From: Pseudonocardia alaniniphila
Lineage (GTDB): Bacteria; Actinomycetota; Actinomycetes; Mycobacteriales; Pseudonocardiaceae
Reading direction: 5' to 3'
Assembly (NCBI RefSeq): GCF_022524485.1
Contig: NZ_JAKXMK010000049.1
Span: 1-61,170 of the forward strand
Length of the DNA stretch: 61,170 nucleotides
Part shown: positions 33,017 through 40,653 of the stretch, in pieces
Layout of the letters: every line of letters begins with the position of its first letter
Position numbering within the stretch: position 1 is the first letter of the stretch
Position numbers and translations under genes: made by a program
The notes under the pieces: model-generated
What the model saw: only the letters and a program-made list of their open reading frames with translations
What the model was told of the DNA's origin: nothing
Databases searched by the model: none

Positions 33017-33997
33017 TCAGGGAGAAATCCGCTCCCCGGCCTCGGCTGTCCGGGTGTCCTGCGCCCGGGCGGCCTCGAGCGGGCCTGCGGCCCCGACCAG
33101 GCAGGAGATGAACGCCAGTGATGCCGGGTTGAGGCGCCGTCCCGTGCTCATCGTCGCGCCGACGGTCTGCCTGATCCCCGAAAGTCCGATGTCGAGGACC
33201 GTGAGCCGCTCGTCCTCCTGGGCTATCAGCGTCGGAAGGAAGGCGACGAAGTCCCCGTCGAGGAGGAGCTGACGGACCGTCAGGAACGCCGTCGACTCGA
33301 CGACGTTCTGCGGCACGCTGATCCGGCGGCGGAAGAAGTACTCCTCCAACTCCTGGCGCAGCACCGTCTCGGGCCCGGGCAGGATCCACGGGTATTCGCT
33401 CAGGCCCTCCGAGCGCACCGCAGCCCGGCCCGCCAGCGCGTGCTGCGCGCCGACCACGGCCGTGATCGGCTCGTGGTACAGGTGGCGCTGCGTCATCCCG
33501 GCCGGAGGTGGCGACGTGAGCCGTCCGACGATCAGGTCGACCTGACCGGATTCGAGCTCCAGCAGCAGCGACTCCGGTGTCCCTTCCCGGGTGACGACCG
33601 TGACGAGCGGGCTCTGCGCCTTGAACGCGGCGATGGCCCGCGGTACGAGGAGGTTGGCGCCCACCAGGTGCGATCCCACGATCACCCGGCCACGACGCGC
33701 GTCGGCGATCTCGTCGAGGTGCCGCGCCGCCTGGCTGATCTGGGCGAGGACAGCACGGGCGTGCTCGACGAACGCCGCGCCGAACTCGGTCGGAGTGACC
33801 CCGCGCGAGGTGCGTTCGAACAGCGTGACACCGAGGATCTCCTCGAGCTCGCGCAGCCGCCGGGTCAGCACGGGCTGAGTGACGTGCAAGGCGTTGGCCG
33901 CGGCCACGATGCTCTGCTGCTGGGTCAGGGTCTGGACGAGCACCAGGTGCCGGATCTTGAGCCGGCCGTCGAGGAGGTGGTTCTCCCGCCCGCTCAT
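33017..33997 (-). CDS. LysR family transcriptional regulator
   Basis: A 326-residue LysR regulator. The N-terminal winged helix is LVLVQTLTQQQSIVAAANALHVTQPVLTRRLRELEEILGVTLFERTSRGVTPTEFG, followed by a two-lobed effector domain (VIVGSHLVGANLLVPRAI through DGDFVAFLPTLIA). It resembles PcaQ/GbpR-like members. It lies at the end of the minus-strand cupin operon, 38 bases after the amidohydrolase, and tail-to-tail with the 3-hydroxyanthranilate operon, so it could control either. Inducer unknown. Confidence 0.88.
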   Translation of the reverse strand: MSGRENHLLDGRLKIRHLVLVQTLTQQQSIVAAANALHVTQPVLTRRLRELEEILGVTLFERTSRGVTPTEFGAAFVEHARAVLAQISQAARHLDEIADARRGRVIVGSHLVGANLLVPRAIAAFKAQSPLVTVVTREGTPESLLLELESGQVDLIVGRLTSPPPAGMTQRHLYHEPITAVVGAQHALAGRAAVRSEGLSEYPWILPGPETVLRQELEEYFFRRRISVPQNVVESTAFLTVRQLLLDGDFVAFLPTLIAQEDERLTVLDIGLSGIRQTVGATMSTGRRLNPASLAFISCLVGAAGPLEAARAQDTRTAEAGERISP

Positions 33998-34035
33998 CGA
34001 CGGGCCTGCTGGTCGGGGTCCGCAGGGCACACGGC

Positions 34036-35763
34036 TCAGACCGAGGTGGTGGAGTGCTCGTGGACCGTCCGCCCGCCCACGATGGTCTCGAGCACGCGCA
34101 GGTCCAGGAACTCGCTGTCCGGCACGTCGAGGACATCCCCGGAGAGGATCACCAGGTCGGCGAGCTTGCCCGGCTCGATGGACCCCTTGATGTGCTCCTC
34201 GAAGGTCGCATAGGCGTTGTTGAGGGTCCAGATGCGCAGCGCCTCCATGCGGCTGACCTTCTCCCCGGGCATGAGCTCCCCGGCAAGGGTGTCCTGCGAG
34301 AAGGTCGTCCACAGTCCGAGCAACGGTCGCTGTAGGTCGTACGGGATGGCCGGGGTGTCCGTCCCACCCGTCACGAGCAGGCCCGCGTCGAGCCAGGAGC
34401 GGACAGGCTGACCCCACTCCCGCACGGTGTGCTCCAGCGGCGTCAGATCCTCGCTGTGCGCCACCAGCTTCAGGGCCTCCATGGTCTTGTGCATCTCCAT
34501 GGCCCGGCCCGCGCCGAAGTAGGCGAGCATCGGGTTCGCCGCGATGATCACGCCGAGCTTGCGCAGCCGTTCGTGGTGGACGGGATCGATGAGCCCGAAG
34601 GCGTGCTCGTAGCTCCAGCGCTTCCCGGCCAGCGGGCTCTCGGCATCGGCGGCCTCCAGCGCGTCGAGGATCACCGTGATGTCGTCGCCGAGATCGCCCG
34701 GCGTCCCGTGGATCGCGAACCGCCACCCGAGCCGGTTGCCCTCCCGGACGAGGCTTTCGAGCTTGCGCGGGGTCGTCGTCCAGTAGCCGTAGTTCTGTGC
34801 GACGAGCTTGAGCCCGCCGATGCGCACCCACTCGTCGCCGAATCCCTGCCGGGGGCCGAAGTAGGAACGCAGGGTCTCGGTGATCCGCTCCACGCTCCAG
34901 TGCTGCACCGGCAGCCCGAGCAGCAGGTCCATCCGGACCGTCGCGTCACCGCTGCGCGCCACGTCGACGTACGCGTCGAGGTCCGCCACTGACGTGCCCA
35001 TGTCCCGCGTCCCGGTGATCCCGGCCGCGCTGAGCTTGCGCATCTGCGCGAGGATCGCCCGCTTGCTGGTCTCCCGGTCGTACTGCAGCAGGTCCCACAT
35101 CTGGGGCTCCTGGCCGAGCCGCACCCACCACGCCCGCCGCGCAAGGTCCCCGGCCCCGACGATCAGGTGCCCGGTCGGGACCCCGTTGTCGTCCCGCACG
35201 ATGTGGCCCTCGGACAGCTCGTCGGTGCCGTCCGGGTCCGGCGTGTCGGGCCCGATGCCGGCCATCTCCAGCGCCAGCGTGTTGACGATGACGTTGCGGC
35301 CGCCGTCGGCGATGTAGACCGGGTTGTCCGGCGCCACGGTGTCGAGGTCGTGCCGGTTCGGGAAGCGTCCGTCCTCGATGCCCCCGCGGTAGAGGCACGA
35401 CGTCGTCACCCACTCCCCCGGCTTCGCGTCGCGCACCGCGGTGCGGATCAGCGCGAGGATCTCCCCGATCGACCGCGCCGACGCGACGTCGACCTTGGCT
35501 CCGACCTCCGCCGCCTCGAACCCCGCCATCATCGGGTGGGTGTGGTTGTCGATGAGGCCGGGGATCACCGAGGCGCCCTGCAGATCGACCTCCCGCGTCC
35601 CGCACCCGGCCAGTGCCCGTATCTCGCGGTCGTTGCCCACTGCGACGATCCGGTCGTCGGCGATGGCCACCGCCTCGGCCACGGAGGACCTGGCGTCCAC
35701 AGTCACGATCTTCCCGCCGTGCAGGACCGTGTCCGGGACCAGCCGGCCTGAATCGATCTTCAC
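34036..35763 (-). CDS. YtcJ-type metal-dependent amidohydrolase
   Basis: A 575-residue amidohydrolase of the YtcJ/amidohydrolase-3 group. The first beta-sandwich carries ADDRIVAVGNDREIRALAG; the metal His-X-His is HTH at 74-76 in LIDNHTHP; later candidates are FAIHGTPGD, YEHAFGLID and GGTDTPAIPYD, with PGKLADLVIL closing the sandwich. It probably hydrolyses an amide, carbamate or cyclic amide. The GTG at 35763 overlaps the CobW stop (GTGA), so the two are translationally coupled; the metallochaperone may load this enzyme. Substrate unknown; in context an N-acyl or lactam aromatic precursor is an attractive guess. Confidence 0.85.
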   Translation of the reverse strand: MKIDSGRLVPDTVLHGGKIVTVDARSSVAEAVAIADDRIVAVGNDREIRALAGCGTREVDLQGASVIPGLIDNHTHPMMAGFEAAEVGAKVDVASARSIGEILALIRTAVRDAKPGEWVTTSCLYRGGIEDGRFPNRHDLDTVAPDNPVYIADGGRNVIVNTLALEMAGIGPDTPDPDGTDELSEGHIVRDDNGVPTGHLIVGAGDLARRAWWVRLGQEPQMWDLLQYDRETSKRAILAQMRKLSAAGITGTRDMGTSVADLDAYVDVARSGDATVRMDLLLGLPVQHWSVERITETLRSYFGPRQGFGDEWVRIGGLKLVAQNYGYWTTTPRKLESLVREGNRLGWRFAIHGTPGDLGDDITVILDALEAADAESPLAGKRWSYEHAFGLIDPVHHERLRKLGVIIAANPMLAYFGAGRAMEMHKTMEALKLVAHSEDLTPLEHTVREWGQPVRSWLDAGLLVTGGTDTPAIPYDLQRPLLGLWTTFSQDTLAGELMPGEKVSRMEALRIWTLNNAYATFEEHIKGSIEPGKLADLVILSGDVLDVPDSEFLDLRVLETIVGGRTVHEHSTTSV

Positions 35764-36719
35764 GTCACCACGTCCTTCCCGCTCGCCCACGGCGTGCAGG
35801 CGATGAGTGCCTTCGAGGCGCGGTCCGCTCCCCGGCCGAACAGCACGAGAACCGCGTCGTTGTCCTGCAGCACCCGCCCCGCCGCCGGCGGGGCGAACCG
35901 GAACGTCGTGCGCGCTCCGACCCGGTCGACCACCAGCGGCGGCCCGCCCCCGTCGAAGGTCACCAAGCCCTTGACCCGGACGACGCTCGAATCCAGCCCG
36001 TCGATCCAGCTCGTGAACCGAACCCGGTCGAGCGGATCCGGCACCGAGAGCGTCACGACGGGCAGCGTCGTGTGCTCCCGTGCCCCGGGTTCGGGGACGT
36101 CGCGCCGGCGGGCCGGGACGGCCTGGGGAGCGAACAGTGACGCGACGGCGTCCACCGCCTCACCGTCCCGGACCGCCGGCGCGACCGAGTTGATCATCGC
36201 GAGCCGCGACGGGATCAACTCGACATTCGCGGCGGACGCCACCGCGGTCTTCGACAGCACGAACAGGTCGGCGGCCACGATCTGCCGGTAGGCGACGGTC
36301 GCGTGGCGCAGGTTCGCGTCGAACTCTTGGCAGTCGATCACCGTGACGACTCCGACCAGCGCCAGCGGGGTGTCCGTCCGGTTGTTCGCGACGACCTCCA
36401 CGACCGCGGTCGGGTCGGCGAGGCCGCTGGTCTCCACGACGATGCCGTCCAACCGGTGCGCCTGCGCCGTCAACGCCGCCAACGCCGCCTCGAGATCGCC
36501 GGTGTTGCGGCAGCACAGGCAGCCGTCGGCAAGCTCGATCACGTCGTCGGTGCTGTCCGCGATCAGCGCGCCGTCGATGCCGATCTCGCCGAAGTCGTTG
36601 ACCACCACGCCGAGCCGGGCACCGTCGGCCCCGCCCAGCACCCGGTTCACCAGAGTCGTCTTCCCGCTGCCCAGGAACCCCGTGATCACCAGTACGGGCA
36701 GCACCGCGCGGTAGGCCAT
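35760..36719 (-). CDS. CobW/COG0523 family GTPase (metallochaperone)
   Basis: A 319-residue G3E GTPase. Walker A is GFLGSGKT (14-21), the metal-binding CXCC motif is GCLCC (67-70), Walker B/DxxG region is VVETSGLADP and the guanine specificity element is VLSKTA, slightly off the usual TKxD. The C-terminal CobW_C domain follows (VRFTSWIDGLDSSVVRVKGLVTF). Such proteins deliver zinc, cobalt or iron to specific enzymes. It starts two bases after the ferredoxin stop and overlaps the amidohydrolase start, so it is an integral operon member, perhaps serving the cupins or the amidohydrolase. Confidence 0.87.
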   Translation of the reverse strand: MAYRAVLPVLVITGFLGSGKTTLVNRVLGGADGARLGVVVNDFGEIGIDGALIADSTDDVIELADGCLCCRNTGDLEAALAALTAQAHRLDGIVVETSGLADPTAVVEVVANNRTDTPLALVGVVTVIDCQEFDANLRHATVAYRQIVAADLFVLSKTAVASAANVELIPSRLAMINSVAPAVRDGEAVDAVASLFAPQAVPARRRDVPEPGAREHTTLPVVTLSVPDPLDRVRFTSWIDGLDSSVVRVKGLVTFDGGGPPLVVDRVGARTTFRFAPPAAGRVLQDNDAVLVLFGRGADRASKALIACTPWASGKDVVT

Positions 36720-36721
36720 GC

Positions 36722-37072
36722 TCAGGCGACGGGATCGCGCGGCTCGAGCGCGGCCACGAGCTCGGTGTCCACGCCCACGGGACCGAAGTCCGCCGCCCCG
36801 CCCGGGCTGCCGATCGGCTCGTCGCGGCCCGGGAGGGGCTCGGCGAAGAAACGGATGTTGTCGGTGACGTGCGCTGCGTACTGCTCCGGCGTTTGCTTGT
36901 CGAGCGTGATGGCGTCGACCGGGCACACCGTCTCGCACTGACCGCAGTCGATGCACTCGTCGGGGTTGATGTACATCTTCCGCTCGCCCTGGTAAATGCA
37001 GTCGACCGGACACTCCTCGACACACGAGCGGTCCATCTTGTCGACGCAGGGCTCCGCGATCACGTAGGGCAT
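36722..37072 (-). CDS. 7Fe ferredoxin [3Fe-4S][4Fe-4S]
   Basis: A 116-residue ferredoxin. Cysteines at 9, 17, 21 and 25 and at 40, 43, 46 and 50 (CIDCGQCETVCPV) give the two-cluster pattern of actinobacterial FdxA-type proteins. The C-terminal about 50 residues (FFAEPLPGRDEPIG onward) are an extension as in mycobacterial homologues. It lies inside the cupin-CobW operon, 57 bases after cupin B and two bases before CobW, which suggests that the system needs low-potential electrons. It might alternatively serve the Rieske dioxygenase or P450 elsewhere in the window. Confidence 0.9.
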   Translation of the reverse strand: MPYVIAEPCVDKMDRSCVEECPVDCIYQGERKMYINPDECIDCGQCETVCPVDAITLDKQTPEQYAAHVTDNIRFFAEPLPGRDEPIGSPGGAADFGPVGVDTELVAALEPRDPVA

Positions 37073-37129
37073 CGCCTGCCTCCTTTCCTGCTCATCCGGC
37101 CGCGATATCGACCTCGTCGGCGGGCGACG

Positions 37130-37696
37130 TCATGCCTTCAGCACGTCGGCGACGTCGTTCCAGGCGACTCCGGACAGGTCGACGGGGTCGGCGACCGTGC
37201 CGCACCTCGTGCAGGTCCGCTGCTCGACCGAGCCGTTGAACGCGACGACCGCGTCCCAGTACTTCTGCTGCGGCACGTCCGCGACGAACTCGATGGAATG
37301 CACCAGCGCGTCGCACGAGGTGCAGAAGAATGCTGCGGCCTCCTGGTTGGGAGTAGGCGCCTTGAGCCGCACCTGCAGCGCCTCGGTGGCCGGCAGCACC
37401 CGGGACGGCGTCCGGGCGGGCAGGTAGGTCACGGTGCCGGGCTCGAACTCGAGGGTCGTGACCCCGCTCGGTGTGCGGAACTCGACCGTGCCCGTCCCTG
37501 CCATCGTCACCAGCAGCTCGTCCATAGCCGTGACCAGGTGGAAGGGCTGGGCGACGCTGTTGCGGCTCAGGTGCGGCGCCGGGTCGACGCCCACGGCGGC
37601 GAGGGGGAAGTCGTCGTAGGAGCCCCAGGTCTTCTTCCCCTCCTTGAAGATGTTGATGGTCTTCTTGCGCATGGGATACTCACGTGCGGCGGTCAT
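37130..37696 (-). CDS. Cupin B: 3-hydroxyanthranilate-dioxygenase-like protein lacking the third iron His
   Basis: A 188-residue protein with the architecture of 3-hydroxyanthranilate 3,4-dioxygenase: a cupin (FHLVTAMDELLVTMAGTGTVEF) and the two CXXC pairs at exactly the same residues as the true enzyme, 125/128 (FFCTSC) and 162/165 (RTCTRC). Of the iron site, His53 and an acidic residue (Asp59 or Glu60) remain, but the third ligand is Ser99 (TPSRV against VPHSP). The substrate Arg pair is not obvious. The ATG overlaps the cupin A stop (ATGA), implying a fixed partnership. It may be a non-catalytic subunit, or bind metal differently. Function unknown. Confidence 0.75.
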   Translation of the reverse strand: MTAAREYPMRKKTINIFKEGKKTWGSYDDFPLAAVGVDPAPHLSRNSVAQPFHLVTAMDELLVTMAGTGTVEFRTPSGVTTLEFEPGTVTYLPARTPSRVLPATEALQVRLKAPTPNQEAAAFFCTSCDALVHSIEFVADVPQQKYWDAVVAFNGSVEQRTCTRCGTVADPVDLSGVAWNDVADVLKA

Positions 37697-38415
37697 CGCG
37701 CGATCTCCCCGCCGAAGCCCGCCTCGGCGCCGGCCTTCTCGATATCGCCGCGTGCCCGGTTGGCCAGCTCGATGTACTGGGTGTATCGCCTCCAGCCGGC
37801 GATGTAGTTCGGGAACTCCTCGTTGTGGTGTCCGCACGCGGAGCAGATCCGGTCGGTCTCGTTGAACGCATCGACCGCATCGGCGTACAGCCGGATGTTC
37901 GGCAACTCCTGGTAGTACGGGTGCGGCGGGCCGACGTGCATGTCGACGTCGAGACGGAAGATCACCTCGTTGCACTCCGAGCAGCGGAAGATCTTGGCCT
38001 CGTTCTGCGGCGCGGCGTCGCGCATCCGGATGGCGATGATGCACATCTGGTACGCCTGCATGACCGGAGCCTTGGGCTTGTTGAGGAACATCGTCACACC
38101 GTGCGTGGTGTCCTGGATGTGGACGTGGCCCGTCTTCAGCGGCGCACCCTCGGAGGCCATGCTGATGACGACCTCCTGCTGGTCGTTGTAATGGTAGAAG
38201 TGAAAACGCGGCATATCGGGAATCGAGTACGAGAACGCGGTGACCGGCACCATGTCGCCCGGCCCGAAGAAGTTGAACATCTCCTTCTGCTGCTGCATCC
38301 CCTGGTGGGTCAGCATGTGCTCGAAACTGTTCGCCGCGCGCGGTTCCTTCGTGGGGCCACCCTCGCCGAACCACTCCAGGGTCTCCTCGACGGGCTCGTC
38401 GGTCTGCACGGTCAT
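37693..38415 (-). CDS. Cupin A: larger 3-hydroxyanthranilate-dioxygenase-like protein, altered iron site
   Basis: A 240-residue relative of the same family with a longer N-terminus. The cupin holds FHFYHYNDQQEVV, where His75 and Glu81 match the His-X5-Glu pair; the position of the third His is Val118 (KAPVMQ). Extra histidines at 97, 99 and 105 (GHVHIQDTTHG) could supply a substitute ligand. The four-cysteine site is kept: Cys145/Cys148 (FRCSEC) and Cys191/Cys194 (RICSAC). GGGAGGAG precedes the ATG. It is translationally coupled to cupin B. Together they look like a hetero-oligomeric oxygenase or a metal/redox module; I do not know a characterised pair of this kind. Confidence 0.75.
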   Translation of the reverse strand: MTVQTDEPVEETLEWFGEGGPTKEPRAANSFEHMLTHQGMQQQKEMFNFFGPGDMVPVTAFSYSIPDMPRFHFYHYNDQQEVVISMASEGAPLKTGHVHIQDTTHGVTMFLNKPKAPVMQAYQMCIIAIRMRDAAPQNEAKIFRCSECNEVIFRLDVDMHVGPPHPYYQELPNIRLYADAVDAFNETDRICSACGHHNEEFPNYIAGWRRYTQYIELANRARGDIEKAGAEAGFGGEIAR

Positions 38416-38444
38416 GCGGTCATCTCCTCCCGGGCGGGAACGGG

Positions 38445-38708
38445 TCAGACGTTCGCGGTCAGATCCGCGAGCGAGGTCTCGTACTGGATCTTCGCGATCT
38501 CGTCGAACGGCCAGCCGAGCCGCTCCATCTCCAGCTCCACCTGGTCCGCGTTCTCCGCCTCGTAGATGTTCACGATCGTCCCGTCGACGAGGTTGGCGTA
38601 GGCGTGCACGAAGGTCGCGTGCTCGTTCTTGACGATCTCCCGGGCGGACTCACCGAACTGCTCGAGGGTGATGCCGGGCGCGTGCAGGATCACGAGGTAC
38701 TTGGCCAT
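38445..38708 (-). CDS. Small ferredoxin-fold dimeric alpha/beta-barrel protein (DUF4242/YciI-like)
   Basis: An 87-residue protein: MAKYLVILHAPGITLEQF, a helix, TFVHAYANLVDGTIVNIYEAENADQVELEMERLGWPF. The beta-alpha-beta-beta-alpha-beta order suggests a ferredoxin-like fold, closest to DUF4242 or YciI-like small enzymes and binding proteins; the exact family is uncertain. AGGAGAT precedes the ATG. It is the first gene of the minus-strand operon with the two cupins, ferredoxin and CobW. It could be an isomerase, a lactonase or a metal-binding accessory. Confidence 0.6.
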   Translation of the reverse strand: MAKYLVILHAPGITLEQFGESAREIVKNEHATFVHAYANLVDGTIVNIYEAENADQVELEMERLGWPFDEIAKIQYETSLADLTANV

Positions 38709-39118
38709 GGATATCTCCTGGAGAGAAGCGGTGCGCGGATACCGGGTCGCGGACCGCAACGCCGGTATCGGCGTCGGCCGATCGCCGATCTTCCCGACGG
38801 TGACGCCGGATACCTGTGCTTCGAACCATATCGACAGGGCGTCGGCAGGACACGGGTAATCCGAAGCCCCGGGCCGGATCAGGTACCCCCGCGGCTACGA
38901 AACAGGTATGTCTACCCCTTGACGAAAAGGGCCTTCCCGGGCGCGTTGTCGAGCCGCGGGGCCGCCGCTACAGTCCGGTCCACCGCCTGCGCCCTTCGTC
39001 CCGGCAAGGATGTCGTGCCCGCCTGCGGTCCCGACCCGTCGCGCCCGTGCGGACCCGTGTCCCCGCAGCCGGCCGCGCGACCGGTGTCCGTGTTCCGACC
39101 ACACTCCGGGGGCTCCCG
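38709..39118. other. Divergent promoter region, cupin operon and carboxylesterase
   Basis: 410 bases between divergent genes. A GGATACCGG-like string occurs three times in alternating orientation: GGATACCGG (38737), CCGGTATCG (38762) and CCGGATACC (38806). TCGGCCGA forms a small palindrome nearby. The short frames across it do not look like genes. It probably holds both promoters. Confidence 0.5.
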
Positions 39119-40648
39119 ATGACCGACACCGAACCGACCGCCCGCACGACCGCGGGGGTGGTGCGCGGCCGGACCGAGGACGGAGTGCAGGTCTTCCGCG
39201 GCGTCCCCTACGCGCGCCCGCCCATCGGTGAGCGGCGCTGGCTGCCCGCCGAACCCGCCATCCCCTGGTCCGGAGTGCGCGACGCGTCGGCCGACGGCCC
39301 CGTCTGCCCGCAGCCGGGACGCGGACCCGTTCCGTCCCTGCTCGGCTACACGATCGACCCGGCCGCCATGTCCGAGGACTGCCTCACCCTCACCGTCTGG
39401 ACCCCGGGTGCCGACGACCGCCGCCGGCCCGTCGTCGTCTGGATCCACGGCGGCGGGTTCCTCACCGGCGCCGGCAGCCTGCCCCTCTACTCCGGGGCGT
39501 CGCCGGCCAGGCACGGCGATGTGGTCGTCGTGGCGATCAACTACCGGGTCGGTCCCTTCGGCTACCTCGACTGCCACCCGGGCGACCGGTCAGCGGGCAA
39601 CCGCGGCCTGACCGACCAGGCGCTGGCCCTGCAGTGGGTCGCCGACAACGTCGCGGCGTTCGGCGGCGACCCGGGGAACGTCACCGCTGTGGGCCAGTCC
39701 GGCGGGGCCTGGTCGATCCTGACCCTGCTCGGGATGCCGGACGCACCTGCGCTGCGGCGCGCGATCCTGCAGAGCCCCCCGCTGGGCTCGCCGATGCGGA
39801 CGGCCGACGACGAGGCAGGGATCCGGGAGCTCTACCGGTCGGTCCTCGGCGTCGGCGACGATGCTGCCGTGCGGGCGCTGCCGGCGAGCGCGCTGATCGC
39901 AGCGGTGCCGGAGATGATCGGCCGCACCGCGGAGTGGGGCCGCTACCTGCCGGTCTTCCAACCGCACGTCGACGGCCGGTACCTGCACGCCTCGGTCTGG
40001 GACGACGTGCCGACGCACTCCCCCCACACCGAGATCATGATCGGGTGGACGAGCCGGGAGTTCGCGTTCTTCTTCGGGCGGGAACCGAAGCCGGAGGACG
40101 TGCCGCCGTCCCGGCTCGTGGAGCGGATGCGGTGGAGCTTCGGCGACGCCGCGGACAAGGCTCTGGACCGCTACCGGGACCTCTACCGGACGGACTCGGT
40201 TCAGGAGCTTCTCACCTGCTACGCGGGCGATGAGATGTTCCGGATCCCGTGCCTCGACCGGGCGGCGGCGCTCTCCGCGGGGGGCCTCCCCGTTCACGCC
40301 TACGAGTTCGGCCTGTCGTTGTCCGGCAGCACGGAGGTGTTCGGCGGGGCGCACTGCCTCGAGATCCCGTTCGTATTCGGCACGTTCGACGCGATGCGCC
40401 TCGGCGACGCGGTGCTGACCCGTGATGTCGACGCGGACACCGCACGAACGGCGACGGGCGCCATGCGGTCCGCGTGGCTCGCGTATGCCCGCGACGGCGA
40501 TCCCGCTGTCGGGGCGACCGCGGGTTGGGCCCCGTTCTCGGCGGGCGCCCCGAACGGCATGGTGTTCTGCGAGCAGGGGGTGGTGGCAGCTCCCACCGGC
40601 AACCTCGGCGCATCGCTGCGCGCCGTGTGGGACGAACTGCGCGCGTGA
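39119..40648 (+). CDS. Type B carboxylesterase / para-nitrobenzyl esterase-like
   Basis: A 509-residue alpha/beta hydrolase of the carboxylesterase B group. Oxyanion HGGGF at 110-114, the AMSEDCLTLTVWTP motif at 83-97, and nucleophile Ser194 in GQSGGAWS, where the family usually reads GESAGG. The acid and His follow in the usual order (FFFGREP, FGGAHCLEIPFVFG). No signal peptide. The start is ATG 39119. It is divergent from the cupin operon and five bases from the stop of the AfsR-like regulator. It likely hydrolyses an ester or amide precursor. Confidence 0.85.
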   Translation: MTDTEPTARTTAGVVRGRTEDGVQVFRGVPYARPPIGERRWLPAEPAIPWSGVRDASADGPVCPQPGRGPVPSLLGYTIDPAAMSEDCLTLTVWTPGADDRRRPVVVWIHGGGFLTGAGSLPLYSGASPARHGDVVVVAINYRVGPFGYLDCHPGDRSAGNRGLTDQALALQWVADNVAAFGGDPGNVTAVGQSGGAWSILTLLGMPDAPALRRAILQSPPLGSPMRTADDEAGIRELYRSVLGVGDDAAVRALPASALIAAVPEMIGRTAEWGRYLPVFQPHVDGRYLHASVWDDVPTHSPHTEIMIGWTSREFAFFFGREPKPEDVPPSRLVERMRWSFGDAADKALDRYRDLYRTDSVQELLTCYAGDEMFRIPCLDRAAALSAGGLPVHAYEFGLSLSGSTEVFGGAHCLEIPFVFGTFDAMRLGDAVLTRDVDADTARTATGAMRSAWLAYARDGDPAVGATAGWAPFSAGAPNGMVFCEQGVVAAPTGNLGASLRAVWDELRA

Positions 40649-40653
40649 CCGCC

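Noticed and set aside
34036..34831. Long second-phase minus-strand frame upstream of the LysR gene, inside the amidohydrolase
   Set aside because: It is an open shadow of the amidohydrolase; the LysR domain begins only at 33997.
37130..38415. Two-subunit hydroquinone dioxygenase (PnpCD/HqdAB) as explanation for the cupin pair
   Set aside because: Sizes and the four-Cys motif match the 3-hydroxyanthranilate dioxygenase family instead; I see no resemblance to the hydroquinone enzyme subunits.
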